This document shows positions 33,015 to 42,179 of a DNA stretch of 64,000 nucleotides, in pieces. The translations under genes and the position numbers were made by a program. Origin of the DNA: an uncultured Eubacteriales bacterium (GTDB taxonomy: Bacteria; Bacillota; Clostridia; Oscillospirales; Oscillospiraceae). Location of the stretch: NCBI GenBank assembly GCA_900549475.1, contig UROF01000007.1, forward strand, positions 1 through 64,000, in the 5' to 3' direction. The notes under the pieces were generated by a model. That model made no database searches, had not been told where the DNA came from, and saw only the letters and a list, made by a program, of their open reading frames with translations. The first letter of the stretch is position 1; every line of letters begins with the position of its first letter.

Positions 33015-34547
33015 ATGGATTTGTTAGAAATGAGAGGTATCGTAAAGGACTTCCCAGGGATACGCGCCGTAGATCGTGTGGATCTTTCTATTGCGGAAGG
33101 AGAAATCCACGCTTTGCTGGGCGAAAACGGTGCAGGCAAAACCACACTGATGAACATCCTATACGGACTTTACAGGCCGGAGGCCGGAAGCATCTCTTGG
33201 TGTGGAAAGCCTGTTCATATAAATAAGCCCAATGAAGCAATTTCTCTCGGTATTGGTATGGTTCATCAGCATTTTATGCTGGTGAAAAAAATGACCGCAT
33301 TAGAAAATATCCTCCTCGGCATGCATATGGATGGATACCCGTTCATACACAGAGAAATGCAGGAACAACAGGTTTCCAGAATCTGTGAAAAATATGGACT
33401 TCATATCGATATGCAAAAACGCGTGGATCAACTATCCGTAGGTGAGCAGCAGCGTGTTGAAATTTTAAAGGCTTTGTTTCGAAATGCGCGGCTTTTGATT
33501 TTGGACGAGCCCACCTCCGTATTGACACCTCAGGAGACAAAGGAATTCTTCCATATTCTCCGTATGCTGCGTAAGGAAGGACACAGCATTATTCTTATTG
33601 CACACAATTTGTCTGAAATTCTATCTATTGCCGATCGGATAACTGTGTTGCGGGATGGGAAAAAAGTCTGTACACTGGATGCTGCATCGACCAATGAGCG
33701 GGAGCTTTCCCGTTGTATGATCGGGCGCGATTTTCTGGAACAGGGATATATCCGTACAGAAACAAAGAAAGACCAAGACATACTCCAACTGTGCGGATTG
33801 ACCCTGCAGAACGGAGTGCAGCTTCCTTTGCTGGATAATATCAATCTGACCGTACACAGCGGAGAAATTCTTGGAGTGGCGGGAATAGATGGAAACGGTC
33901 AGGGAGAACTCGTGGAAGTTATTACGGGTATTCGTCGACAATCCAAAGGTACCATTCTTTTTCATGGGGAGTCGATCCAGCATCTGTCAATTCGGAAGCG
34001 TTGGGAGAAAGGGATTGCTTATGTCCCTTCGGATAGGCATCAGGACGGTCTAATTATGGACGCAGATATAACAGCAAATACTGCACTGCGCACATATTAC
34101 TGCACGCCCTATGCCAAAGGGCCGCTCTTGCGGTCTGGTGAGATTCAAAACAATGCTAAATCGCTTGTGGACGCTTATCAGGTAAAGATTCCCGCCCTTA
34201 CTGCTAAGGTGAGGGTGCTTTCTGGTGGTAACCAACAGAAATTGATCCTTTCTCGAGAGCTGCAGGCAGAAGGTGATTTGATCATAGCTTGTCAGCCCAC
34301 CCGTGGACTGGATATTGGTGCAACGGAGTATTTACGCCAGCAATTACTGGAGCGGCGAAACCAAGGGAAGAGTGTCCTTTTGGTTTCCACCGACTTAGGA
34401 GAAATACTGGCGCTATCTGATAGAATAGCCGTTATCCACAGCGGAAAAATTATGGGGATTGTTTCCAATGTGCCAGGTCTGTCTACTGAGTTGCTGGGCC
34501 TGATGATGGGAGGAATGCCGCTGGAGGAGGCTCAGACATGTCTGTAA
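33015..34547 (+). CDS. Nucleoside/sugar ABC transporter ATP-binding protein (RbsA/NupA-like, double ATPase)
   Basis: A 510-residue tandem ATPase. The first half has Walker A GENGAGKTT, the phrase GIGMVHQHFMLV typical of the nucleoside subgroup, signature LSVGEQQRVEI and Walker B LLILDEPTSVL. In the second half the P-loop reads GIDGNGQGE, signature LSGGNQQKL, and the Walker B counterpart is DLIIACQPTRGLD, lacking the usual acidic-glutamate pair. This degeneracy is family-typical. The ATG at 33015 starts at the family position; the frame extends to 32919 through the hairpin. The next gene overlaps its 3' end by ten bases. Confidence 0.87.
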   Translation: MDLLEMRGIVKDFPGIRAVDRVDLSIAEGEIHALLGENGAGKTTLMNILYGLYRPEAGSISWCGKPVHINKPNEAISLGIGMVHQHFMLVKKMTALENILLGMHMDGYPFIHREMQEQQVSRICEKYGLHIDMQKRVDQLSVGEQQRVEILKALFRNARLLILDEPTSVLTPQETKEFFHILRMLRKEGHSIILIAHNLSEILSIADRITVLRDGKKVCTLDAASTNERELSRCMIGRDFLEQGYIRTETKKDQDILQLCGLTLQNGVQLPLLDNINLTVHSGEILGVAGIDGNGQGELVEVITGIRRQSKGTILFHGESIQHLSIRKRWEKGIAYVPSDRHQDGLIMDADITANTALRTYYCTPYAKGPLLRSGEIQNNAKSLVDAYQVKIPALTAKVRVLSGGNQQKLILSRELQAEGDLIIACQPTRGLDIGATEYLRQQLLERRNQGKSVLLVSTDLGEILALSDRIAVIHSGKIMGIVSNVPGLSTELLGLMMGGMPLEEAQTCL

Positions 34548-35599
34548 AAAATAAAGTAGCCTTTGCGTTGATACGCATTTTCGCAGTTTTGCTGTTGTCT
34601 ACTGTGTTGGTATTGCTTTCTGGTGCCAGTCCTATTCAAGCGGTAAAAACTTTTTTTTATGGTGTATTTGGAACAGCACACGGCTTTGCAGAGGTGTTTG
34701 TACGGGCGACACCTCTGATGCTGCTGGGATTGGGCGTGGCCATTACGTTTCGCGCTGGTTTTCTGAACCTAGGTGCAGAGGGGCAACTGTATATGGGCGC
34801 GCTGGCGTCTACTGCCGCTGCTCTGCTGCTGCCGGAAAGCCTTGGTGTTCTGCGCCTGTTTCTGGCATTTGTAGCAGCATTTTTAGCGGGTGGGGTGTGG
34901 GTCCTTATACCTGCATGGATGAAGAGCCGACTGGGCATTTCTGAAACGGTCAACACAATTATGTTTAATTATATTGCCATCATGATTGTAGGGATTTGTG
35001 TACGAGGAATTCTGCAAGAGGACGGGAGTTCTCTTCCCCAAAGCGCGCAGATCCCCGATCAACTGACACTTCCATTGCTGTTGAGTCCGACAAGACTCCA
35101 CGGTGGCACTATTGTAGCAATTCTGGCGGTAATAGTCCTGTGGTTTTTGTTATACAAAACCACTTTAGGGTTTGAAATGCAAATGGTGGGGCTTAGCAAG
35201 CGCGCTGCTCTTTGTACAGGCCTCTCCGTCCCCAAAAGTCTTCTGTTCTCTGCTCTTATAGGCGGTGGCTTAGCAGGTCTGGCTGGTTTCAATGAAGTTT
35301 TTGGCGTCCAGCACCGTCTTCTGGAAGGAATATCTGGAGGAAATGGCTATACAGCTATTCTGGTAGCATTGCTTGCTTTCAACCATCCTATTCGAGTAAT
35401 GCTGGTATCCATTGGATTGGCAGCACTCCAGGTTGGCGCGGCTACAATGCAGCGGTCTTTGGGTGTCCCGAGCTCTATTGTATCAATTATTATTGGGTTT
35501 ATTGTTCTTATGATTCTGTGTGGTTCTTTGCCACAGATCTGGTCAGAAATGCATTCTTCACAAAAACAGAAAGGAGGAAACCGTTCATATGTGGGATGA
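34538..35599 (+). CDS. Nucleoside/sugar ABC transporter permease (first, YufP/NupP-like)
   Basis: The 353-residue membrane protein belongs to the BPD_transp_2 family. Hydrophobic helices alternate with marks such as ITFRAGFLNLGAEGQLYMGAL, SETVNTIMFNYIAIM, LGFEMQMVGLSKRAALCTGLSVPKSL (the EAA-type loop) and GFNEVFGVQHRLLEGISGGNGYTAILVALLAFNHPI. Eight or more transmembrane segments are expected. Its start overlaps the ATPase gene and its end overlaps the second permease by eleven bases, so the operon is tightly coupled. Confidence 0.87.
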   Translation: MSVKNKVAFALIRIFAVLLLSTVLVLLSGASPIQAVKTFFYGVFGTAHGFAEVFVRATPLMLLGLGVAITFRAGFLNLGAEGQLYMGALASTAAALLLPESLGVLRLFLAFVAAFLAGGVWVLIPAWMKSRLGISETVNTIMFNYIAIMIVGICVRGILQEDGSSLPQSAQIPDQLTLPLLLSPTRLHGGTIVAILAVIVLWFLLYKTTLGFEMQMVGLSKRAALCTGLSVPKSLLFSALIGGGLAGLAGFNEVFGVQHRLLEGISGGNGYTAILVALLAFNHPIRVMLVSIGLAALQVGAATMQRSLGVPSSIVSIIIGFIVLMILCGSLPQIWSEMHSSQKQKGGNRSYVG

Positions 35600-36542
35600 A
35601 ATTCTAAATATGACGTTTTTGGCCTCTTTTCTTTCCGCCGCTGTTCGGATGGGAGTTCCTTTAGCGTATGCAGCATTAGGTGAGACAGTTTCTCAAAAGG
35701 CTGGCACCTTGAATATCGGACTGGAAGCAAACATGCTGGCAGGCGCTTTTTTTGGCTTTGCCGCGGCGTATAAAAGTGATAGCCTTTTTCTGGGCTTTAT
35801 ATGTGGAATGCTTGCAGGAGTATGTTTCAGTCTTCTTCATGCGTTTTTCTCAATTTACTTGAGGCAAAATCAGAATGTAACTGGTACAGCGCTGAATTTA
35901 TTTGCTTTGGGGCTAACAAGCTATCTGTTTCAAGTTATCGTAAATCAAACTTCCGGAACATATCCCCAAATCTCCACTTTGCCTGTGCTTACAATCCCCG
36001 TTCTCAGTAAAGTCCCATTAATTGGTGATGCCTTTTTCAATAAAGATATTATCACATATTTGCTTTATCTTTTTGCAATTGGTATTCTTTTGTTTCTAAA
36101 GAAAACCGTGTGGGGGCTATCTCTGACTTCTGTAGGAGAGAATCCCCAAGCAGCCGATACAGTTGGCTTGCCGGTATTTCGCATCAAGTATCTCGCCGCA
36201 GCTTTCAACGGAATTATGAGCGGACTAGGTGGTGCTTACTTGGTGCTTGGTCAACTGGGAATGTTTTCTGAGAATGTGACTTCTGGACGAGGATATATCG
36301 CACTATCGCTGGTCGTATTTGGCCGAAGGCATCCTGTGGGGGTATGTCTTGCTGCTTTGTTTATGGGAGCTGCCAACGCCCTTCAATTTAAAATGCAAAC
36401 GTTAGGTGTTGATTTGCCAATCCAATTTTTCACGGGCCTACCATATATGCTAACTGTCGCTGTACTGGTCATCGGCGCTATTAAAAAGACGGACTCCGAC
36501 CCGGCAGCTCTAGGGAAGCCTTATATTAGAACTATGCGGTAA
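35589..36542 (+). CDS. Nucleoside/sugar ABC transporter permease (second, YufQ/NupQ-like)
   Basis: The 317-residue partner permease carries the smaller-subunit pattern: PLAYAALGETVSQKAGTLNIGLEANMLAGAFFGF, TGTALNLFALGLTSYLF, WGLSLTSVGENPQAADTVGLPVFRIKYLAAAF and SGRGYIALSLVVFGRRHP. The ATG at 35589 has AAGGAGG twelve bases upstream. An earlier frame start at 35520 is inside the previous gene. It ends the first BMP operon. About 350 bases later lie a tRNA-like hairpin and a strong terminator, and there is no gene in between (36543-37354). Confidence 0.87.
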   Translation: MWDEILNMTFLASFLSAAVRMGVPLAYAALGETVSQKAGTLNIGLEANMLAGAFFGFAAAYKSDSLFLGFICGMLAGVCFSLLHAFFSIYLRQNQNVTGTALNLFALGLTSYLFQVIVNQTSGTYPQISTLPVLTIPVLSKVPLIGDAFFNKDIITYLLYLFAIGILLFLKKTVWGLSLTSVGENPQAADTVGLPVFRIKYLAAAFNGIMSGLGGAYLVLGQLGMFSENVTSGRGYIALSLVVFGRRHPVGVCLAALFMGAANALQFKMQTLGVDLPIQFFTGLPYMLTVAVLVIGAIKKTDSDPAALGKPYIRTMR

Positions 36543-36843
36543 ATCTGTGTTATCAATATCTACCAGGGGATAAAAGGTACTCTCAAAGGAAAAGAACACC
36601 TCTTTAATTGGAAAATGTAATTCAAGTTGTTGAACAGGCGAACATAGCTGGTGAACTTTGCTAATGCTTTGTTTGTGATGGAAAACTGCGCTTCCCTAGT
36701 AAAAGATGATTCGGAAAGTTTTCCCTTGTGTTTTCCCTTTAAAAAAACAGATAAGCTGAGCGGAAAGGTGCCGAGCCGATGAGAAGCTAGTTTATAAATT
36801 TTATAATTAGGACACAAATACACGGGAAATAAGCAAAAAAGAA

Positions 36844-36889
36844 GCAGAAGGACAGGAAAAATGAAATTCAAATCCCTCCTTCTGCGCCA
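36844..36889 (+). other. Truncated tRNA-like structure (acceptor stem plus T-loop/CCA end)
   Basis: The 3' part parses as a tRNA end: T-loop TTCAAAT (36867-36873), CCCTC, acceptor 3' strand CTTCTGC (36879-36885), discriminator G and CCA (36887-36889). The matching 5' acceptor strand GCAGAAG is at 36844-36850, but only 16 bases lie between it and the T-loop, so the D and anticodon arms and the T-stem 5' strand are missing. It could be a deleted tRNA gene, an integration scar, or a coincidental hairpin. The surrounding gap 36543-37354 shows no protein gene. Confidence 0.4.
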
Positions 36890-36930
36890 ACGCACCCGCA
36901 GTGATTTACTGCGGGTGCGTTTTGTTTTAG
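36889..36930 (+). terminator. Intrinsic terminator of the first BMP operon region
   Basis: A perfect 13-bp stem (36889-36901 and 36909-36921) followed by TTTGTTTTAG. It begins on the last base of the tRNA-like CCA end. Confidence 0.85.
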
Positions 36931-37010
36931 CAGATGGTGAGCACCTGCCTGCTTGCCTGATAGGACACTGGCAAGTTTTTTATGGGCGTGGAGCTCTGTG
37001 AATATAAACA

Positions 37011-37050
37011 AAGGCGTTCCGAAACGAAAAACGTTTCGGGACGCCTTTTG
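37011..37050. terminator. Second intrinsic terminator before the AraC gene
   Basis: Stem 37011-37026 with 37032-37047, one T-G wobble, followed on the plus strand by TTTTGC. On the minus strand it ends CCTTTGTTT. It may terminate the convergent AraC-type gene, whose stop is about 300 bases to the right. The rest of 37051-37354 shows nothing I can assign. Confidence 0.7.
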
Positions 37051-37354
37051 CTTTGGTCATATTAAGAACTTTGTAAACTTTTCGGTCAGCAAGCTGACAA
37101 TATAGAAAATAGAGAGAAACTGGCGGAAATGACAGATATCCGAAGCTGCGGGGGGATAATATCCGGCGATTTTCACTCCTCATAAAAAGGGGGGTTGTGA
37201 TTTATGCCAAATAAACTCGTGTTATATCTGCTTGCCTCGACAGGATAACTAAAGTCAAATGGGAAATTTACAATAATCCCACATTTCCACACAGTATATT
37301 CCATGGACAATTTTTGCTTTTCGACGATATACTACAGACATCCGGCTGGGGTGG

Positions 37355-38197
37355 TCAGGATCGCTCGTGTTTCCGGTAGGTGTTGGGAGAGATGCCGGTC
37401 ACCTTCTTGAAGATCTGGCTGAAGTAAACCGGGTCGTCGTAGCCTACCCGCTGGGAAACTTCTTTCACGGAGAGATCCGTCTCCAATAACAGGCGGCTGG
37501 CCTCCTCGCAGCGCTTCTGGATGACATAGCGGATGGGAGATACACCGGTCTCTGTTTTGAAAAGGTGAGACAGGTGATCCTTGCTGATATAGATGGCGCT
37601 TGAGAGGGACTCCAGCGTAATGGACGACATATAGTTCTGGTCGATGTAGTTCTTGATCTTTTTGCAGGCGGGAGAGAGCTGTACCGGGTCCGGCGTTGTG
37701 GTCATGGTAATGCGCAGGATCATCACCAGCAGAACATTGAGAAGGTTCTGGCTGATATTTTTGCAGTAAGCGATGCCGCTGGAGGTCTCATTGATCAGAT
37801 CCATAAAGTAGAGGTCCAGTTTCTGCTTGTACCGGTCGGCGTTGATGATGGGGAACATATCCTCGGGGATCAGGCAGTTGGGGGGCAGATTTTCCAGCTG
37901 GAAGCCGTCTACCGCACAGAAAAGAAAGTGGAGCTGATCGTTTTCATCGGAGCGCTCCTGATGGGTGACGAAGGGGTTGTAAATAATAAGATCCCCGCCA
38001 TGGATGGGATGCTCCTGGCCGTAGATGCGGACAGTGCCCTGGCCGCTGAGAACGTACAGGATCTCACAGAAGTTATGGGAGTGCTCGATATTGAACCAGG
38101 TGGGGTCGTCGCTGACGCTGCCGGTGTATTTCAGCCGCGGAGAAATGGAGACAGTCGCAGCGGAAGACTCGTCCAGATAGTAGTGTTTATGGGCCAT
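37355..38197 (-). CDS. AraC family transcriptional regulator
   Basis: A 280-residue regulator. The N-terminal half is a cupin sensor (WFNIEHSHNFCEILYVLSGQGTVRIYGQEHPIHGGDLIIYNPFVTHQE, residues about 34-82), with histidines placed as in sugar-sensing AraC proteins. The C-terminal 100 residues hold two HTH motifs (TLESLSSAIYISKDHLSHLFKTETGVSPIRYVIQKR and SVKEVSQRVGYDDPVYFSQIFKKVTGISPNTYRK). It is divergent from the second BMP operon with a 175-base shared promoter region, and is therefore its likely activator. Confidence 0.87.
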   Translation of the reverse strand: MAHKHYYLDESSAATVSISPRLKYTGSVSDDPTWFNIEHSHNFCEILYVLSGQGTVRIYGQEHPIHGGDLIIYNPFVTHQERSDENDQLHFLFCAVDGFQLENLPPNCLIPEDMFPIINADRYKQKLDLYFMDLINETSSGIAYCKNISQNLLNVLLVMILRITMTTTPDPVQLSPACKKIKNYIDQNYMSSITLESLSSAIYISKDHLSHLFKTETGVSPIRYVIQKRCEEASRLLLETDLSVKEVSQRVGYDDPVYFSQIFKKVTGISPNTYRKHERS

Positions 38198-38232
38198 GTT
38201 GACTGCTCCTTATCGATGAATGTTGTAAAAGT

Positions 38233-38261
38233 ATTATACCCTAAGGATGTAAGCTCGTCCA
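38233..38261 (-). promoter_or_regulatory. Predicted promoter of the AraC-type regulator
   Basis: On the minus strand a perfect TATAAT (38233-38238) lies 17 bases after TGGACG (38256-38261), a 4-of-6 match to TTGACA. The AraC start is 36 bases downstream. Confidence 0.45.
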
Positions 38262-38275
38262 GTGGTTTTCATAGT

Positions 38276-38295
38276 CTGTCCAAAAAGACGGACAG
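38276..38295. promoter_or_regulatory. Candidate operator dyad in the AraC/BMP divergent region
   Basis: CTGTCC (38276-38281) and GGACAG (38290-38295) form a short dyad with eight bases between. A further CTGTCCGGG copy follows at about 38326. Copies of a short word between divergent regulator and operon are consistent with regulator sites. Confidence 0.35.
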
Positions 38296-38372
38296 TTTGT
38301 TCAATTTCCGGGCAGAAATATATGGCTGTCCGGGTTGAAATAGCAGTTTGACGGAATGAAAGGAGAAAAAAC

Positions 38373-39443
38373 ATGAAGAAACTTGCGTGTATGCTGTTGG
38401 CTCTTGCGATGATGCTGTCTCTGGCCGCCTGCGGCGGCAACAGCGGCAATAATGCTGCCAACAACGGTGGGACCGACAACCAGACCAACAATCAGACCAA
38501 CAATCAGCAGGGCGAAGACACGGATACGGGGAGCGGAGAGCTGCCCAAGGTGGCACTGATGTCCATGCGGCAGATGACCCAGCCTGCGGACCTCAACACC
38601 CTGGAAGGTGTGGACCGTCTGAAGGAAGAAATGGGCCTGGATGTCAACATTGTCGTCTGCACTGAGGTCAGCGAGTACTACGATCAGATGCAGGCCCTGT
38701 GTGAGGAAGGCTACGACATCATTTACTTTGTGTACGACAACTTCCTGGAGGCTGCCAAGGAGCTGTGTGTCCTCTACCCCGATACGATGTTCATCGGTCT
38801 GTGGATCGATCTCCAGGGCGAGGAAGTGGCTCCCAACCTCAAGCCTGTTCACTTCCGTTCTGAGCAGGGCTCCTTCATGTGCGGCGTTGTGGCGGCTCTG
38901 ATGAGCGAGACCGGCAAGGTCGGCTTCATCGGCGGCGGCAACAACCCCGGCATCAAGGTGTTCCTGGCCGGCTATGAGGCGGGCATCAACTACGTGGACA
39001 ACGGCACAGAGCTGATGGTCTCCTGGGCCAATACCTTTGACGATCCTCTGAAGGGACAGGAGCTGGCCCTGAGCCTGAACGAGCGCGGCTGTGACGTGAT
39101 CTATCAGGCGGCCAGCCAGACAGGCCTCGGCGTGTTCCAGGCTGCTCAGGACAAGGGCTTCTATGCCATCGGCGTGGATGTGGATCAGTCCTCCCTGGCT
39201 CCCGAGAACATCATCTGCTCCAGCCTTCTGGACCACGGCTATGCCACTTACGATACCATTTCCCAGGCGGTAAACGGCCAGTTCAACAACGAGCAGGTCT
39301 ACTATGGCCTCCAGGAGGGCATGCCGGTCATCGCTATCAATGAGGCGCTGGTAAGTGAGGAGATCATCCAGCAGGTAAAGGATATCGAGCAGAAGATCAT
39401 TGCTGGTGAGATCGAGATCCCCACGACAACGGAAACAGAGTAA
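38373..39443 (+). CDS. BMP family ABC transporter substrate-binding lipoprotein (second)
   Basis: A 356-residue lipoprotein: signal peptide with LAAC and Cys20, an Asn/Thr/Gln-rich linker of about 25 residues, then a BMP fold (VALMSMRQMTQPADLNTLEGVDRL, YDIIYFVYDNFLEAAKEL, SFMCGVVAALMSETGKVGFIGGGNNPGIKVFLAGYEAG, GCDVIYQAASQTGLGVFQAAQDKG, AIGVDVDQSSLAPENIICSSLLDHG). The VDVDQ and QAAGQTG-like segments are where PnrA proteins contact the nucleoside. It differs considerably from the lipoprotein at 31897, so a different ligand is likely. RBS AAAGGAG lies upstream of the ATG. Confidence 0.87.
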   Translation: MKKLACMLLALAMMLSLAACGGNSGNNAANNGGTDNQTNNQTNNQQGEDTDTGSGELPKVALMSMRQMTQPADLNTLEGVDRLKEEMGLDVNIVVCTEVSEYYDQMQALCEEGYDIIYFVYDNFLEAAKELCVLYPDTMFIGLWIDLQGEEVAPNLKPVHFRSEQGSFMCGVVAALMSETGKVGFIGGGNNPGIKVFLAGYEAGINYVDNGTELMVSWANTFDDPLKGQELALSLNERGCDVIYQAASQTGLGVFQAAQDKGFYAIGVDVDQSSLAPENIICSSLLDHGYATYDTISQAVNGQFNNEQVYYGLQEGMPVIAINEALVSEEIIQQVKDIEQKIIAGEIEIPTTTETE

Positions 39444-39451
39444 TTGCCGGC

Positions 39452-39495
39452 AGGGGGTGTGTCTGCAAGGGAAGGACGCACCCCCTCCCCTTTTC
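39452..39495 (+). terminator. Attenuating hairpin after the second BMP lipoprotein gene
   Basis: Stem 39452-39463 with 39475-39486, one wobble, then CCCCTTTTCA. It occupies the same position, between binding protein and ATPase, as the hairpin at 32940-32988 in the first operon. Confidence 0.65.
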
Positions 39496-39560
39496 ACGTC
39501 CGGCCTGCATAGGCGTGAGCCAAGCAGAGAAACTCTATATTTAAAATGGCGGTGATGAAT

Positions 39561-41129
39561 ATGGAAAAAACGGTGCTTCAGGTAAAAGACATTACAAAAG
39601 TATTTCCGCATCCTGAAACACCTGTTGTCGCCAACGACCATGTAAATCTCACCCTGAATGAGGGAGAGATCCTGGCGGTAGTTGGTGAAAATGGTACGGG
39701 AAAAAGTACGCTCATGAACATCCTCTACGGGATGCTCCAGCCGGACTCCGGCGAGATCCTGCTGGATGGCAAGGCAGTACGGATACGGTCTCCCCGCGAG
39801 GCCATTGCCAACGGTATCGGTATGGTGCACCAGCACTTTATGCTGGTCCCCTCCTTTACGGTGGCACAGAACCTGGTGTTTTCTTTTGAGCCCACAAAGC
39901 ACGGTGTATTTGTGGATGAGGCCAAAGCCATCGAAATTACGAAAGAGATATCCCAGCGCTACGGGCTGCAGATCGACCCCACCCGGAAGATCCAGGATTG
40001 CCCGTTGAGTATGCAGCAGCGGGTGGAGATTCTGAAAATTCTGTTCCACGGGGCAAAGATACTGATATTTGACGAGCCTACGGCAGTGCTGACGCCGGCG
40101 GAATCCGCGGAGCTTTTCCGTGCGTTCCGGGAGCTGAAGGCAGATGGCCGCTCTATTATATTTATTACCCACAAGCTCCGCGAGGTGATGGATGTGGCCG
40201 ACCGGGTCACTGTCATGCGCAAGGGCAAGGTAGTGGGCACCGTGACGACGGAGGAGACGTCCATTGAGGACCTGGCGGAGAAGATGGTGGGCCAGCGCAT
40301 CAACATTGCGGACCGGATCATGCACAACAGCGAGATGGAGAAGTCAGATAGCGTGATTTTCCGGATGGACCATGTGACCACAGCCAAGACCGCCGCGGGA
40401 AAGTGCATCCAGGATGTCAGCTTTGACCTCCATGAGCACGAGATCATCGGCGTGGCCGGCGTGGGCGGCAATGGACAGGAGCAGCTGGTAGAGGCGATCG
40501 CGGGGCTGGGCGCGCCGGTGACAGATGGAACGATGACCTATCGCGATCAGGATGTCACCCGCAGCAGCGCGGCGGATATGCGGAAGATCGGCATTGCCCA
40601 TATTACCGGTGAGCGCTATATCCTGGGTATCAGCTCCACCTCCGATATCTACGACAATATCATCATGGGCGCCCACCGGCGGGAGCCCTGGGCCGGGAAG
40701 CTGTTCATGCGGCAGAAGCGGCTGGAAAAGCTGGTGGATGACCTGATCGAGACTTTCCATATCAAGACAGCGTCCCCCCGCAGCGAGATCATGAACCTCT
40801 CCGGCGGCAACATTCAAAAGTGTATTCTGGCAAGAGAGCTGAATCTGGCCAAGGATCTGATCATTGCGGAGGAGCCTACCCGCGGAGTGGACGTAGGGTC
40901 CCAGTCCTTTATCCATCACACCCTGCTGGATAAGTGCAAGCAGGGATACGGTGTGATCCTGGTGTCCACGGATCTGGACGAGGTCCTGACACTGAGCAAT
41001 GTGGTATACGTCATGTTTGAGGGCCGGATCATCGGAAAAGTGAACCCGGAAGATCCTGACGCCCGCAATGCCATCGGTCTGCTGATGGCGGGCATTCAGC
41101 CGAAAGGAGGCGCAGAAAACAATGAATAA
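39561..41129 (+). CDS. Nucleoside/sugar ABC transporter ATP-binding protein (second, double ATPase)
   Basis: A 522-residue tandem ATPase. First half: Walker A GENGTGKST, GIGMVHQHFMLVPSFTVAQN, signature LSMQQRVEIL in degenerate form, and Walker B LIFDEPTAVL. Second half: GVGGNGQEQ, ITGERYILGI, LSGGNIQKCILAREL and IIAEEPTRGVD. In-frame ATGs at 39546 and 39555 are also possible, but none has a strong ribosome site. I chose MEKTVLQV (39561), where homology begins. The next gene overlaps it by eight bases. Confidence 0.85.
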   Translation: MEKTVLQVKDITKVFPHPETPVVANDHVNLTLNEGEILAVVGENGTGKSTLMNILYGMLQPDSGEILLDGKAVRIRSPREAIANGIGMVHQHFMLVPSFTVAQNLVFSFEPTKHGVFVDEAKAIEITKEISQRYGLQIDPTRKIQDCPLSMQQRVEILKILFHGAKILIFDEPTAVLTPAESAELFRAFRELKADGRSIIFITHKLREVMDVADRVTVMRKGKVVGTVTTEETSIEDLAEKMVGQRINIADRIMHNSEMEKSDSVIFRMDHVTTAKTAAGKCIQDVSFDLHEHEIIGVAGVGGNGQEQLVEAIAGLGAPVTDGTMTYRDQDVTRSSAADMRKIGIAHITGERYILGISSTSDIYDNIIMGAHRREPWAGKLFMRQKRLEKLVDDLIETFHIKTASPRSEIMNLSGGNIQKCILARELNLAKDLIIAEEPTRGVDVGSQSFIHHTLLDKCKQGYGVILVSTDLDEVLTLSNVVYVMFEGRIIGKVNPEDPDARNAIGLLMAGIQPKGGAENNE

Positions 41130-42177
41130 GCAGTGGGTCCAATCTTTGCTGCGCCTGGTAGTGGCGTTTTTGATCGGCCTTGTGATCAGCAGTATTTTCA
41201 TTATCGCCGTGGGAGAGAATCCCATTGCTGCCTACCGGGAACTGATGCTGGGCGCTTTTTCCGGTACCCTGGAGATCTTTACCACCCTGCGGTGGACAGT
41301 CCCCTATATCATCGTGGGTATCGGCGCCGCCGTATCCTTCAAAGCGGGCTTGTTCAATATGGGCCTGGAGGGATGCGTCTACTGCGGAGCTCTGGCGGCG
41401 GGACTGCTGGGTACCATCAAGGGCCTGCCCTCCATCGTCCACATCCCGCTGTGCATGTTCGGCGCGTTCCTGGTGGGTTCCCTGTGGATGCTGGTCCCGG
41501 CCTATCTGAAAGCCCGCCGGGGAGTCAGCGAGGTCATCATCACCTGGATGCAGAGCTATGCTATGGTGCTGCTGTGCTCCTTCCTGGTGACGGAGTATTT
41601 CCAGCTGCCGGAGGATGTGTCCTCCGCTGCCCAGCAGGTGCGTACGCCCATGATCGAGGAGTCCGCCCAGCTGAGCGTGCTCCTGGAGCCCTATAAGCTG
41701 AATACGTCCCTGTTTATCGCCCTTTTGCTGGTGGTGGGGTTCTATATCTTCAGCAAGCACACCAAGTACGGCTATGAGCACCGGATGCTGGGTATTTCCA
41801 GCCAGTTTGCGGTGTACGGCGGCGTCAAGACCAAGCAGATCCAGTTCTGGTCCCTGATCGTCAGCGGCGGCATCGCGGCTATTGCCGGTGCCTCTGAGAC
41901 CATGGGCGTCAACGGACAGTATATCCATGGCTTTTCCACGGAGATGGGCCCCAACGGCATCATGGTGGCGCTGATGGGCCGTCTCAATCCCATCGGTATC
42001 CTGTTCTCCTCCCTGTTCATGGGAGCCATTCAGGGCGGCGCCCGCTCCATGGTCCGCAATACCGGCGTTTCTGCCTATACCATGCGGATCATGATCGGTA
42101 TTATCGTTATCTGTATTACTGCGGACGGCTTGTTTGAGCTTCTGCGCATCAAAAAGCAGCACAGGGAGGGTGATTGA
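41122..42177 (+). CDS. Nucleoside/sugar ABC transporter permease (second operon, first subunit)
   Basis: A 351-residue BPD_transp_2 permease: VGIGAAVSFKAGLFNMGLEGCVYCGALAAGLLG, GVSEVIITWMQSYAMVLLCSFLVTEYF, EHRMLGISSQFAVYGGVKTKQIQFWSLIVSGGIAAIAG (EAA loop) and STEMGPNGIMVALMGRLNPIGILFSS. About eight membrane helices are visible. AAAGGAGG lies eight bases before the ATG. The protein is distinct from its counterpart at 34538, with a GC-rich codon choice unlike the first operon. Confidence 0.87.
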   Translation: MNKQWVQSLLRLVVAFLIGLVISSIFIIAVGENPIAAYRELMLGAFSGTLEIFTTLRWTVPYIIVGIGAAVSFKAGLFNMGLEGCVYCGALAAGLLGTIKGLPSIVHIPLCMFGAFLVGSLWMLVPAYLKARRGVSEVIITWMQSYAMVLLCSFLVTEYFQLPEDVSSAAQQVRTPMIEESAQLSVLLEPYKLNTSLFIALLLVVGFYIFSKHTKYGYEHRMLGISSQFAVYGGVKTKQIQFWSLIVSGGIAAIAGASETMGVNGQYIHGFSTEMGPNGIMVALMGRLNPIGILFSSLFMGAIQGGARSMVRNTGVSAYTMRIMIGIIVICITADGLFELLRIKKQHREGD

Positions 42178-42179
42178 GA

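Noticed and set aside
36560..36895. 111-codon minus frame beginning RWRRRRDLN
   Set aside because: This start is what antisense reading of a tRNA 3' end gives, and the rest is not protein-like. Treated as non-coding.
38301..40325. 674-codon minus-strand frame
   Set aside because: Antisense of the BMP lipoprotein and ATPase genes. Long only because of codon bias.
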